A program made the translations under genes and the position numbers. This document shows positions 1-6,769 of a stretch of DNA of 8,407 bases, one piece after another. This DNA comes from an uncultured Oscillospiraceae bacterium (GTDB lineage Bacteria; Bacillota; Clostridia; Oscillospirales; Acutalibacteraceae). Each line of letters opens with the position of its first letter. Positions within the stretch are counted from its first letter, which is position 1. Location of the stretch: NCBI GenBank assembly GCA_900543305.1, contig UQQZ01000099.1, forward strand, positions 1-8,407, written 5' to 3'. The notes under the pieces were generated by a model. It was given only the letters and a program-made list of their open reading frames with translations. It searched no databases and was not told the DNA's origin.

Positions 1-1650
1 CGCCCAGACGCCGCCGCCGAGCAGGCGCGGGCGCTGGTAGATGGCGTCCCAGTACTCCTTGAGGTTGCCGGGGCCGTTGCCCATGGCGTGAATGTATTCG
101 CACTGGATGAAAGGCATCCGGCGTCCCTGGAGATTTTCATCCAGCTCCCCGCCGTTGAAGTAATTGTCCACATCCTGGGTGGAGGCGTACATGCGGCTGT
201 ACAGATCCAGCATGGAGAAATCCGGTTTCCGGTCGGAATGGTAGGTGAGGAAGTTTTCGTAATGGAGCAGACGAGAGGGATCGTATTCCTTGACCCACCG
301 TCCGGCGTTTTCAAAGTTTTCGCCCCAACCGCTTTCGTTGCCCAGGGACCAGATCACCGCGGCGGCGTTGTTCTTGTCCCGGATCACGCTGCGCTGGACC
401 CGGTCCAAAATGGCCTTTTTAAACTGGGGATCGTCGGCAGCATCGGGATAGCGCTCCATCTCGTGATGGCCCAGCTTCATGGCCATGCCGTGGCTTTCGA
501 TATCTGCCTCGGCCACCGCGTAGAAGCCGTATTCCGAGCAGAGCTGGAGGAACCAGGGAGCGTTGGGATAGTGGCTGGTGCGGATGGCGTTGACATTGTG
601 GCGCTTCATCAGGGCCAGGTCTTTCAGGGCTTGCTGACGGGAGATGGTATAGCCGGTGACCGGGTCGCTGTCGTGCCGGTTGACTCCCCGGAATTTGATG
701 GCCACTCCGTTGAGGAGCACCACCCCGTCCTGAACCTCAATCTTCCGCAGGCCCACTTTCTGGGAGATCACCTCGGCGCCGGTGGAGAGAGTCAGGGTGT
801 ATTGGGCGGGGTGTTCCGCGTTCCACAGCACAGGGGAGGCCACATCGAAGACCAGAGTGTCTCCCTGGGAAACGGTTTCCCCCACCTTCTCCCCGTCGGG
901 GGCGAAGAGAGCGGCGTTAACCTGGCACTCTCCGGACAGGGAAAGCTCCACCGCTACCTGAGCCTGGGAGAAGTCCTGGGCAAAGGATTCCTTTACGAAG
1001 AAGTCTCGAACATGGGTTTCCGGCCGGGCCAGCAGATACACGTCCCGGAAAATACCGCTCATGCGCAATTTGTCCTGGTCTTCCAGGTAGCTGCCGTCAC
1101 ACCACTGGAGCACCAGCACGGCCAAGGTGTTGTCTCCGGCAGTGAGCAGGTCGGAAATGTCAAACTCCGAGGTGGAATGGGAGACCTGGCTGTAACCGGC
1201 AAACTCTCCGTTGACCCACAGGTAGAAGCAGGAGTCTACCCCTTCAAAGTTCAGATACCAGCGGAAAGCGTCCGGATCTGCCACGTCCAGATGGCGCACA
1301 TAGAGGCCGCAGGGATTTTCCTCGGGCACATAAGGGGGATCACAGGGGAAGGGGTAGCGCACATTGGTGTACATGTGACGGCCATACCCGTGATTCTGCC
1401 AGCAGGAAGGCACGGGAATCTGATCCATGTCTTCCTCGTCGAAGGCCAGACCTTCTTCCGGGTCTACGGCGTCCCGATAGGAATCGAAATACTGAAAGGC
1501 CCAGGTGCCGTTTAGGAAAATCACTCGGGAAGAGGTTCCCGCTTGGGCTTCCTGTTCTGTGGCAAAGGGCACATAATAGCTTCGGTCCGGACAGGTCCCC
1601 ACATGGAGGATTTCCGGATCTTCGTGGGTAAATTTAGGCTTTAATTCCAT
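1..1650 (-). CDS. lacZ: Beta-galactosidase, LacZ type (GH2), N-terminal 550 residues; C-terminus beyond left edge
   Basis: This enzyme hydrolyses terminal beta-D-galactosides such as lactose. No signal peptide is seen, so it is probably cytoplasmic. The frame is open from ATG at 1650 to the window edge. Domains in order are a sugar-binding jelly roll (about residues 35-210, with VPSCWQNHGYG and YTNVRYPFP), an immunoglobulin-like domain (about 217-308), and the start of the TIM barrel from about 311 (FRGVNRHD at 320-327, RTSHYPN at 357-363). The metal-site pair is E385 and H387 (IESHG). The acid/base is E439 in WSLGNESG, and the nucleophile is E498 in CEYIHAMGN with H501. Y488 in RMYA matches E. 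coli Tyr503. E. coli LacZ has about 1020 residues, so roughly half is missing, including the C-terminal domains. The start is supported by AAAGGA at 1660-1665, nine bases upstream. The gene is transcribed divergently from the glycosyltransferase at 1819. Family assignment is firm; the natural substrate could be another beta-galactoside. Confidence 0.96.
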   Translation of the reverse strand, partial: MELKPKFTHEDPEILHVGTCPDRSYYVPFATEQEAQAGTSSRVIFLNGTWAFQYFDSYRDAVDPEEGLAFDEEDMDQIPVPSCWQNHGYGRHMYTNVRYPFPCDPPYVPEENPCGLYVRHLDVADPDAFRWYLNFEGVDSCFYLWVNGEFAGYSQVSHSTSEFDISDLLTAGDNTLAVLVLQWCDGSYLEDQDKLRMSGIFRDVYLLARPETHVRDFFVKESFAQDFSQAQVAVELSLSGECQVNAALFAPDGEKVGETVSQGDTLVFDVASPVLWNAEHPAQYTLTLSTGAEVISQKVGLRKIEVQDGVVLLNGVAIKFRGVNRHDSDPVTGYTISRQQALKDLALMKRHNVNAIRTSHYPNAPWFLQLCSEYGFYAVAEADIESHGMAMKLGHHEMERYPDAADDPQFKKAILDRVQRSVIRDKNNAAAVIWSLGNESGWGENFENAGRWVKEYDPSRLLHYENFLTYHSDRKPDFSMLDLYSRMYASTQDVDNYFNGGELDENLQGRRMPFIQCEYIHAMGNGPGNLKEYWDAIYQRPRLLGGGVWA

Positions 1651-1670
1651 ACAACTCGTTCCTTTCTCAA

Positions 1671-1701
1671 CTCCCCGAAAGGGTTTGCTTTTTTGGGGGA
1701 G
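1671..1701 (-). repeat. Inverted repeat in the lacZ leader
   Basis: CTCCCC at 1671-1676 pairs with GGGGAG at 1696-1701 across a 19-base loop. If lacZ is transcribed from the region near 1720, this hairpin lies in its 5' leader just upstream of the ribosome binding site at 1660-1665, which stays unpaired. The loop also contains the -35 box of the opposing promoter. A role as an mRNA stabiliser or operator is conjecture. Confidence 0.3.
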
Positions 1702-1713
1702 AAACGGTATACT
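1685..1713 (+). promoter_or_regulatory. Sigma-A-type promoter for the GT-C/PMT fusion gene
   Basis: A -35 box TTGCTT (1685-1690) and a -10 box TATACT (1708-1713) are separated by exactly 17 bases. Transcription would begin near 1719-1721, leaving a leader of about 100 bases before the ATG at 1819. No competing plus-strand promoter of similar quality was seen in this gap. Confidence 0.7.
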
Positions 1714-1732
1714 TTATAAGCGTAGCTTACAA
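1714..1732. promoter_or_regulatory. Candidate operator palindrome at the divergent transcription start
   Basis: The 19-base sequence TTATAAGCGTAGCTTACAA has arms TAAGC (1717-1721) and GCTTA (1725-1729) around a three-base centre, with further matching outer bases at 1714-1715 and 1731-1732. It starts immediately after the -10 box of the plus-strand promoter and covers the expected start point. It also overlaps the possible minus-strand -10 of lacZ. Its position fits a repressor site controlling one or both divergent genes. No regulator gene lies in the window, and the protein that binds is unknown. Confidence 0.4.
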
Positions 1733-1752
1733 TGATTTTTCCCTTTCGTCAA
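1724..1752 (-). promoter_or_regulatory. Weak candidate promoter for lacZ
   Basis: On the minus strand, TTGACG (1752-1747) is followed after 17 bases by TAAGCT (1729-1724). The -35 is good but the -10 matches consensus at only about three of six positions. Other AT-rich -10-like sequences (TATAAA, TATACC) lie slightly downstream but lack a well-placed -35. A weak -10 lying inside the palindrome at 1714-1732 would suit a regulated promoter, but this is inference. Confidence 0.3.
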
Positions 1753-1812
1753 TGTCCATTTTGCGCGAAAAGGGAAATATCCTGCGGACTTTTCAAAATA
1801 GGCGAAGGATGT
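1738..1812 (+). promoter_or_regulatory. Structured 5' leader: two tandem hairpins, the second sequestering the ribosome binding site
   Basis: Hairpin 1 pairs TTTCCCTTTCG (1738-1748) with CGAAAAGGGAAA (1766-1777), leaving a one-base bulge and a 17-base loop. Hairpin 2 pairs ATCCT (1779-1783) with AGGAT (1806-1810). It can extend outward by U-G and A-U pairs at 1778/1811 and 1777/1812, and inward past a G-A mismatch by C1785-G1804 and G1786-C1803. The right arm of hairpin 2 contains the Shine-Dalgarno AAGGA (1805-1809) of the gene starting at 1819, so folding would hide it. Neither hairpin is followed by a U run, so control of translation is likelier than attenuation. It does not match a riboswitch class I can recognise by eye. 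Confidence 0.45.
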
Positions 1813-1818
1813 GATGCC

Positions 1819-4800
1819 ATGGGCGCCGGAATGTTGGCGGCAGGAGTGTTTGGGGGATTGGTATTTCTTTGGGCTGGGCGGCAATTTCGGAGGGATTCCC
1901 TCAATCGGGGCAATTTTGCCCTGTGGGCCAGCCTGTTGTTTTTGGGAGCGCTCACCTTGCGGTTGGTGGTGGGCTATTGGTCCGAAGGGTTCACTACGGA
2001 CACGGACACCTTTAAATCCTGGGCCTATCTGGCCAACACGGTGGGATTTAACCAGATCTATCACGAAGACATTTTCCTGGACTATCCTCCCGGCTACCTG
2101 TATGTACTGGCGCTTGTGGAAAAATTGCGGCTGCTGTTTGGACTTTCTGGGGATTCCCAGGGGTTCACTTTGCTGATCAAGTTGCCCTCCCTGCTGGCGG
2201 ACCTGTTCTGCGGCGGGGTGCTGCTGCAGCTGGGGCGGAGAAAGCTGGGGGAAAAACCTGCTCTGGTTTTGGCGGGAATCTATCTTTTCTGTCCGGCGGT
2301 GCTGCTCAATTCCGCCCAGTGGGGCCAGGCAGATTCTTTCTGTACGGCCATCCTGCTGAGTTCTTTGCTGCTGCTGTACCGGGAACGGTACTTCCCGTCT
2401 GCCATCCTGTACGGGTTGGCCATTGTCTGCAAGCCTCAGATGTTGATCTTTGCTCCGGTTTACCTGTTTTTTGCCATGGGACAGAGAAGGTGGGGCAAGC
2501 TGGTTTTGGGGGTGCTCACCTCCGTGGCCGCCGTGCTTCTGGTGGCGCTGCCCTTTACTCAGGGGTTCAATTTCCTGTGGTTGTTGGAACGGTATAAGGC
2601 CACCTTGGACTATTACAGTTACTTTTCGGTAAACGCCTACAATTTCTGGAGTTTGATCGGCTGGAACTGGCGGTCCCTGCCCCAGGGAGTGGCGGGGGAT
2701 TTGCTGGATTTGGCCACTCCTCTGGTGGCCACTGCCCTGTGTGGAATTTTCATGCTTCGGGCCCGGAACAAGGCGGTGGTGTTCTATGCCCCAGCCCTGC
2801 TGATGGGAGTCATGTACGCCTTTTCCGTGAAAATGCACGAGCGGTATCTGTTCCCGGCTTTCCTGTTCCTGCTGCTTTCCTATATTTTCGTAAAGGACGC
2901 TGGATTTCTCCGGACCTTTGGGGCTGCGTCCACTGTGCACTATTGGAATGTGGCTTTTGTGTTGTACCTGTTCCGGGAGTATTACAACAACTACGAGCCC
3001 AATACCCTGCTGACTCAATTGTTGTCTGCCCTGCAGCTGGCAGCCATCGGTTCCATCCTCTGGGTGGGAGCCAGAGTGTTTTTGCGGGAAAAAGTGATTT
3101 TGGGAGCGCAGCCTGGGACAGGGCTTCTGCTGGATCGTTCTCCCGATCCGGGTAAACCTGCCAGAAAAGACTGGATTGCCCTGGCGGCAGTGACCCTCGT
3201 GTATGCTTTTTTCGCCTTTTACCGGCGGGGAGACACTCAGACCGCCGTCACTCCCTGGACCCCTTCAGAGGGGGAACAGGTGGTGCTGGAGGCGGACGGC
3301 CAGTGCGATACCCTGATTTACTTGCCGGGCATTGCCCCAGACGACAACCATTATGCCGCCCGGGTAGGGGTAAATGTTCGGGTGGAGACAAGCTCCGATG
3401 GAGTGACCTGGACCGACTGCGGCACCCTTACGGATGGCAGCGTGTTTGCCTGGAAGCAATATGCTTTGGACCAGCCGGGACAGTATGTGCGTTTGACAGC
3501 GCTGGATGGCAGCGTGACCCTCAATGAGGCGTCCCTAAAATACACCAATACCCCCATCCTGGCCCATGTAACCGTCCAGGGGGCGGGGGGCCAGACCCTG
3601 GTGGACGAGCAGCAGGTGGTTCCCCTGTATACCACCTATGAGAACTCCACCTATTTTGACGAGATCTACCACGCCCGCACAGCCTACGAGCACATTCTGG
3701 GGCTGGAGCCTTACGAAAATACCCATCCTACTCTGGGAAAGCTGATCATATCTCTGGGAATTCGAATTTTCGGCATGAACCCCTTTGGCTGGCGGTTTAT
3801 GGGTGCTCTGTTTGGGGTATTGATGCTGCCGGTGCTGTATCACCTGCTCCGACAGCTGTTTGGGGAAACCAGAATCTGCCTGGTGGGGACGGTGCTGTTT
3901 GCCTTTGACTTCATGCACTATACCCAGACCAGGATTGCCACCATCGACACCTATGCGGTGTTTTTCCTGCTGTTGATGTACGACGCCATGGTGGCCTTTC
4001 TCCGGCGGGATCTTCGAACCGACAGCTGGAAAAAGCTGCTGCCTCCTCTGCTGGTCTGTGGAATTTTCACCGGCCTGGGGATTGCCTCTAAGTGGACGGC
4101 GGCCTATGGAGCCCTGGGGCTGGCAGTGCTGTTTTTCGGAAAGCTGATTTTGACGGCTTTGCAGGTCAAACGGGAGGGAGGAGATCTGGGCCTTCTCCTG
4201 AAAAAATACGGGAAGCTCTGCGGGGCCTGCTGTGGGTTCTTTGTGGCCATCCCCTTCGGCATTTACTTTACGGCGTTTTTGCCCATTACAACTTTGCCCC
4301 ACAATGTGGGAAAGATTTTCTGGTCCTTCTGGAACTACCAGGTGACCATGTTCAACTACCACGCTCATTTGGTATCGGATCATCCCTTTGCCTCCCCTTG
4401 GTATGAATGGCCTCTGGATGCCCGGCCCATCTGGTATTTTTCCCAAGATACGCCTCAGGGCTACAGCACCATTTCCGCCTTTGGCAATCCCCTTCTGTGG
4501 TGGTCGGGGATTCCGGCGCTGGGAGCGTCTTGCTACTTGTGGGTCAAGGAGCGGTTCCGGTGGGCTGGGGTGGTGTTGGCCGGGTTTGCTTCTGTGTACC
4601 TTCCTTGGGTGTTGGTGCCCAGGCTCACTTTTATCTATCATTACTTTACGGCGGTGCCCTTCCTGATTGTGGCCCTGTGCGGAGTCTTTTCCCTGATGAG
4701 GTCTCGGGGCCTCTTTACCCGGCGCCTGTGCTTCCCGGGAGGATTGGAGTGTTCGGCCTCCACGGTGATGCTGAGTGTGTTTACAGGGGCGTGTCTGGTG

Positions 4801-4896
4801 CTCTTTGCGCTGTATTTCCCGGTGCTTTCCGGAATGCCAACCACCCGGGCCTATGCCAACGCTCTGGAGCTGTTTTCCAGCTGGTATTTCGCCTAA
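1819..4896 (+). CDS. Double GT-C membrane glycosyltransferase: N-terminal GT-C module, discoidin-like domain, C-terminal protein O-mannosyltransferase (PMT, GT39)
   Basis: This polytopic protein of about 1025 residues probably transfers sugar from a polyprenyl-phosphate donor to secreted proteins or cell-surface glycans on the outer face of the membrane. Residues 1-470 form a multi-helix GT-C module with acidic DTDTF (61-65) in the first external loop, YPPGYLY (89-95), and KMHERYLFP (338-346). After a membrane helix (about 452-470) comes a soluble beta-rich stretch (about 480-600) with a discoidin-like SSDGVTW and YVRL. Residues 614-1025 are a typical PMT: DEIYHAR (614-620), THPTLGKL (635-642), WRF (658-660), TRIATIDTY (704-712), and the late motif NYHAHLVSDHPFASPW. 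D614 and E615 fit the catalytic acidic pair of the family. A start at 1732 is in frame but has no ribosome binding site and would lie about 12 bases from the transcription start. ATG 1819 has AAGGA nine bases upstream. The acceptor and sugar are unknown. Confidence 0.88.
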   Translation: MGAGMLAAGVFGGLVFLWAGRQFRRDSLNRGNFALWASLLFLGALTLRLVVGYWSEGFTTDTDTFKSWAYLANTVGFNQIYHEDIFLDYPPGYLYVLALVEKLRLLFGLSGDSQGFTLLIKLPSLLADLFCGGVLLQLGRRKLGEKPALVLAGIYLFCPAVLLNSAQWGQADSFCTAILLSSLLLLYRERYFPSAILYGLAIVCKPQMLIFAPVYLFFAMGQRRWGKLVLGVLTSVAAVLLVALPFTQGFNFLWLLERYKATLDYYSYFSVNAYNFWSLIGWNWRSLPQGVAGDLLDLATPLVATALCGIFMLRARNKAVVFYAPALLMGVMYAFSVKMHERYLFPAFLFLLLSYIFVKDAGFLRTFGAASTVHYWNVAFVLYLFREYYNNYEPNTLLTQLLSALQLAAIGSILWVGARVFLREKVILGAQPGTGLLLDRSPDPGKPARKDWIALAAVTLVYAFFAFYRRGDTQTAVTPWTPSEGEQVVLEADGQCDTLIYLPGIAPDDNHYAARVGVNVRVETSSDGVTWTDCGTLTDGSVFAWKQYALDQPGQYVRLTALDGSVTLNEASLKYTNTPILAHVTVQGAGGQTLVDEQQVVPLYTTYENSTYFDEIYHARTAYEHILGLEPYENTHPTLGKLIISLGIRIFGMNPFGWRFMGALFGVLMLPVLYHLLRQLFGETRICLVGTVLFAFDFMHYTQTRIATIDTYAVFFLLLMYDAMVAFLRRDLRTDSWKKLLPPLLVCGIFTGLGIASKWTAAYGALGLAVLFFGKLILTALQVKREGGDLGLLLKKYGKLCGACCGFFVAIPFGIYFTAFLPITTLPHNVGKIFWSFWNYQVTMFNYHAHLVSDHPFASPWYEWPLDARPIWYFSQDTPQGYSTISAFGNPLLWWSGIPALGASCYLWVKERFRWAGVVLAGFASVYLPWVLVPRLTFIYHYFTAVPFLIVALCGVFSLMRSRGLFTRRLCFPGGLECSASTVMLSVFTGACLVLFALYFPVLSGMPTTRAYANALELFSSWYFA

Positions 4897-4913
4897 ATTT
4901 AGGGGATTTCGGG

Positions 4914-4932
4914 AAGAGGTCTGTGCCCTCTT
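4914..4932. repeat. Inverted repeat touching the -35 box of the nucleoside phosphorylase promoter
   Basis: AAGAGG (4914-4919) and CCTCTT (4927-4932) form a perfect six-base inverted repeat with a seven-base spacer, and the right arm shares its last two bases with the TTGACA -35 box. No U run follows, so it is a poor terminator for the upstream glycosyltransferase gene. It could be an operator, or chance. Confidence 0.3.
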
Positions 4933-4959
4933 GACATCGGCGGTGTTTTCTCCTACAAT
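4931..4959 (+). promoter_or_regulatory. Near-consensus sigma-A promoter for the phosphorylase-isomerase operon
   Basis: A perfect -35 TTGACA (4931-4936) and -10 TACAAT (4954-4959) are spaced by 17 bases. Transcription should begin near 4966, giving a short leader of about 25 bases before ATG 4991. This strong promoter implies that the following genes are transcribed independently of the glycosyltransferase gene. Confidence 0.85.
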
Positions 4960-4975
4960 GGACAAAATCTTTTGT

Positions 4976-4983
4976 GGAGGAGG
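4976..4983 (+). promoter_or_regulatory. Strong ribosome binding site fixing the start at 4991
   Basis: GGAGGAGG sits seven bases before ATG 4991. It rules against an in-frame upstream ATG at 4775, which would place the first 72 residues inside the preceding gene and upstream of the promoter at 4931-4959. Confidence 0.85.
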
Positions 4984-4990
4984 CATTCCC

Positions 4991-5764
4991 ATGCTCTGTG
5001 ATTCGTTTGACCCGGACCGCCGGGCCCTGATCAATCCGGAAGACCATTATCGACCCATTCCTGATTTTCCCCGGATGTGCATGGGGATCTTTTCCCGGCC
5101 CATTGTGGAAAACCTGCTGGAGCGCTTCGGCGGGGAAAAGCTTCTGGATTTGACCTTTTGTACTGGTCCCGTTCCCGTATACCGGATGCGGGCCTTGGGC
5201 CAGGAGTTCGCCCTGTTTTTGCCCCATGTGGGAGCTGCCGCTTCAGCCAGCATGATGGAAGAGTTGATTGCCCGAGGGGGCCGGTACTTTGTGTTTTTCG
5301 GTTCCTGCGGGGTACTGCGGAAAGACATTGCCGACGGCCACTTAATTCTTCCCACTTCCGCCGTCCGGGAGGAGGGGCTTTCCTACCATTACCTGCCCCC
5401 TTCGGAGGAGGTGGAGCTGGATGCTCCGTGTGTGGAAGCCTGCCGTCAGGCGATGAAAAACCTTGGCCTTCCCTATGTGGAGGGGAAAACCTGGACTACC
5501 GATGCCTTTTACCGGGAAACCCGGGGCAAGGTGGAAGCCCGCCGGAAGCAAGGGTGCCTTACCGTGGAGATGGAGTGCGCGGCTCTGGCGGCTGTGGCCC
5601 GGTTTCGGGGAGTGAAGTTTGCCCAATTTTTTTACGCGGCGGACAATTTGGACGCTCCCCAGTGGGACGCCCGGGGATTGAATACCTTGGGCACCACCGT
5701 GGGGGACAAGTGCTTTGGGGCAGCCTTGGAAACCGGGCGGCTGCTGGCGCAATCTGCGGATTAG
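4991..5764 (+). CDS. Nucleoside phosphorylase family protein (PNP/UDP type)
   Basis: This 257-residue protein belongs to the PNP/uridine phosphorylase/MTA nucleosidase fold, whose members cleave the glycosidic bond of nucleosides with phosphate or water; it is probably cytoplasmic. Length is normal for the family. Motifs seen are GIFSRP near the N-terminus (R36), a glycine-rich GSCGVL (104-109) like the GSCGA of DeoD, the ribose-binding TVEMECAAL (191-199) with E193, M194 and E195, and AADNLD (216-221) with D218 placed like the base-protonating aspartate of PNP and nucleosidases. By eye, the arginine just before the GSCG loop in DeoD (Arg87) and Udp (Arg91) is Phe102 here, and the second arginine near residues 45-60 is not obvious. 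Phosphate use is therefore uncertain. It is first in a probable operon with the isomerase at 5818. Substrate (purine, uridine or methylthioadenosine) cannot be told from sequence. Confidence 0.88.
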   Translation: MLCDSFDPDRRALINPEDHYRPIPDFPRMCMGIFSRPIVENLLERFGGEKLLDLTFCTGPVPVYRMRALGQEFALFLPHVGAAASASMMEELIARGGRYFVFFGSCGVLRKDIADGHLILPTSAVREEGLSYHYLPPSEEVELDAPCVEACRQAMKNLGLPYVEGKTWTTDAFYRETRGKVEARRKQGCLTVEMECAALAAVARFRGVKFAQFFYAADNLDAPQWDARGLNTLGTTVGDKCFGAALETGRLLAQSAD

Positions 5765-5817
5765 GGAGGGCATACGGCCCTGCCCAGACCATATGACTTT
5801 TTGAGGGAGGATTTGCA

Positions 5818-6639
5818 ATGGCAAAGATTGCTACATTCTACGATCACATTCGGGACATGTCCCGTCAGGAATCCATCTCCTTTATGGACGCCCTTCAGGT
5901 GGCCAAGGATATGGGTGTGGAGGCCCTGGAGGTGTCCGCCAACAACTTGTTGGGACGAGAGGACGAAGTGGGCCAGGAGCTGGCCATGATGGATCTGGAG
6001 ATTTCCAGTATTCCAGCATATTTTGATTTTGGCCGGGACGACGACGTTGTCCGGCAGGCCACCCCGGTGCTGGAAGCTGCCTCTTATCTGGGGGCGCCCC
6101 GCATCCTGGTGATTCCCGGGTTTTGGGGCGAGGAGGATTCTCCAGAGGCCCGGGAGACCCAGACCCAGGCCATGATCCAGGGGATCAACCGGTTGGAAGA
6201 CCTGGCGGAGGGTTATGGAGTGTCCTTGGTCATGGAAGATTACGACAGTTCCCTGGCGCCATTTTCCAATACAGCAGGGGTCCGCAGATTCCTGGATGAA
6301 TGCCGTGGCTTGGACTGCACTTTCGATTCGGGTAACTTCATTGTGGCGGGAGAAGCCTGGGAAACAGCTTATGAGACGTTGAAAGACAAAATTGCCCAGG
6401 TTCACTTGAAAGACCGGGCTTTCCAGCCTTTGCGGGAAGAAGAACGGGCTCTGGCTCTGGGAGGAAAGGAGCTGTATCCTGCCCCTACGGGAGGCGGCGA
6501 TCTGCATCTGGAAAAATTGGTGGCCTGGCTGCGCCGGGATGGGTTCGACGGCATCTACACCATCGAGCATTACGGGGCGGCTTCTGCCATGGAATATCTG
6601 AGCCGTTCCACCGATTGGCTCAGGGAACAGTTGGCATAA
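5818..6639 (+). CDS. Sugar phosphate isomerase/epimerase family protein (xylose isomerase-like TIM barrel)
   Basis: This 273-residue protein matches the AP_endonuc_2 / xylose isomerase-like TIM-barrel family, which isomerises or epimerises sugars, inositols or their phosphates using a divalent metal. The expected metal ligands come in the usual order and spacing: E140 in VMEDYD, D170 in TFDSGNF, H196 in VHLKD and E250 in TIEHYG. All four are present, so it is probably active. No signal peptide is seen, so it is likely cytoplasmic. GGGAGG (5805-5810) precedes ATG by seven bases. It lies 53 bases after the nucleoside phosphorylase stop, with no convincing terminator or promoter between, and ends at a strong terminator, so the two genes probably share one mRNA. 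The pairing suggests handling of a ribose-type product, but this is inference. The exact substrate cannot be read from sequence. Confidence 0.9.
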   Translation: MAKIATFYDHIRDMSRQESISFMDALQVAKDMGVEALEVSANNLLGREDEVGQELAMMDLEISSIPAYFDFGRDDDVVRQATPVLEAASYLGAPRILVIPGFWGEEDSPEARETQTQAMIQGINRLEDLAEGYGVSLVMEDYDSSLAPFSNTAGVRRFLDECRGLDCTFDSGNFIVAGEAWETAYETLKDKIAQVHLKDRAFQPLREEERALALGGKELYPAPTGGGDLHLEKLVAWLRRDGFDGIYTIEHYGAASAMEYLSRSTDWLREQLA

Positions 6640-6646
6640 AGGAACA

Positions 6647-6676
6647 ATCCTGCCGGGAGACCGGCGGGATTTTTTT
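6647..6676 (+). terminator. Intrinsic terminator after the isomerase gene
   Basis: ATCCTGCCGG (6647-6656) pairs with CCGGCGGGAT (6661-6670) over ten base pairs, one of them G-U. The loop is GAGA, a GNRA-type tetraloop, and the stem runs into a seven-base U tract. The stem begins eight bases after the stop codon. It closes the phosphorylase-isomerase operon. Confidence 0.93.
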
Positions 6677-6696
6677 GGAAAAAGACGAGACAAGCC

Positions 6697-6725
6697 TTTC
6701 CTTCTGGTAAAAAAAGGAGTACAAT
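6697..6725 (+). promoter_or_regulatory. Probable promoter for the UroD/MtaA-like gene
   Basis: A good -10 box TACAAT (6720-6725) is preceded after 17 bases by TTTCCT (6697-6702), a weak -35 matching about three of six positions. A promoter is expected here because a strong terminator lies just upstream. The weak -35 hints at a need for an activator, which is inference. Confidence 0.45.
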
Positions 6726-6769
6726 CGAGAGGATAAACCAAGGGAATCCTTGGAAAGGAGAGTCGGAAT

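Noticed and set aside
88..1515. Long plus-strand open frame of about 475 codons
   Set aside because: It lies antisense to the beta-galactosidase, whose frame holds catalytic motifs. The plus-strand product has no recognisable motif, and third-position GC bias explains its openness.
1732..1818. N-terminal extension of the glycosyltransferase from ATG 1732
   Set aside because: No ribosome binding site, only about 12 bases from the predicted transcription start, and the stretch is better explained as a structured leader. ATG 1819 has AAGGA well placed and begins directly with a membrane helix.
1714..3018. Long minus-strand open frame of about 434 codons
   Set aside because: Antisense to the GT-C/PMT gene; the product is low-complexity and rich in Gln, Pro, His and Arg, typical of a shadow frame.
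4775..4990. 72-residue extension of the nucleoside phosphorylase
   Set aside because: It would overlap the previous gene and precede the promoter. GGAGGAGG seven bases before ATG 4991 decides the start.
3535..5034. Long minus-strand open frame of about 499 codons
   Set aside because: Antisense to the PMT module with its conserved motifs. It also spans the promoter at 4931-4959 and has shadow-type composition.
5767..5781. Small hairpin AGGGC/GCCCT between the phosphorylase and isomerase genes
   Set aside because: Only five base pairs, and no U run immediately after it, so it is not a credible terminator.
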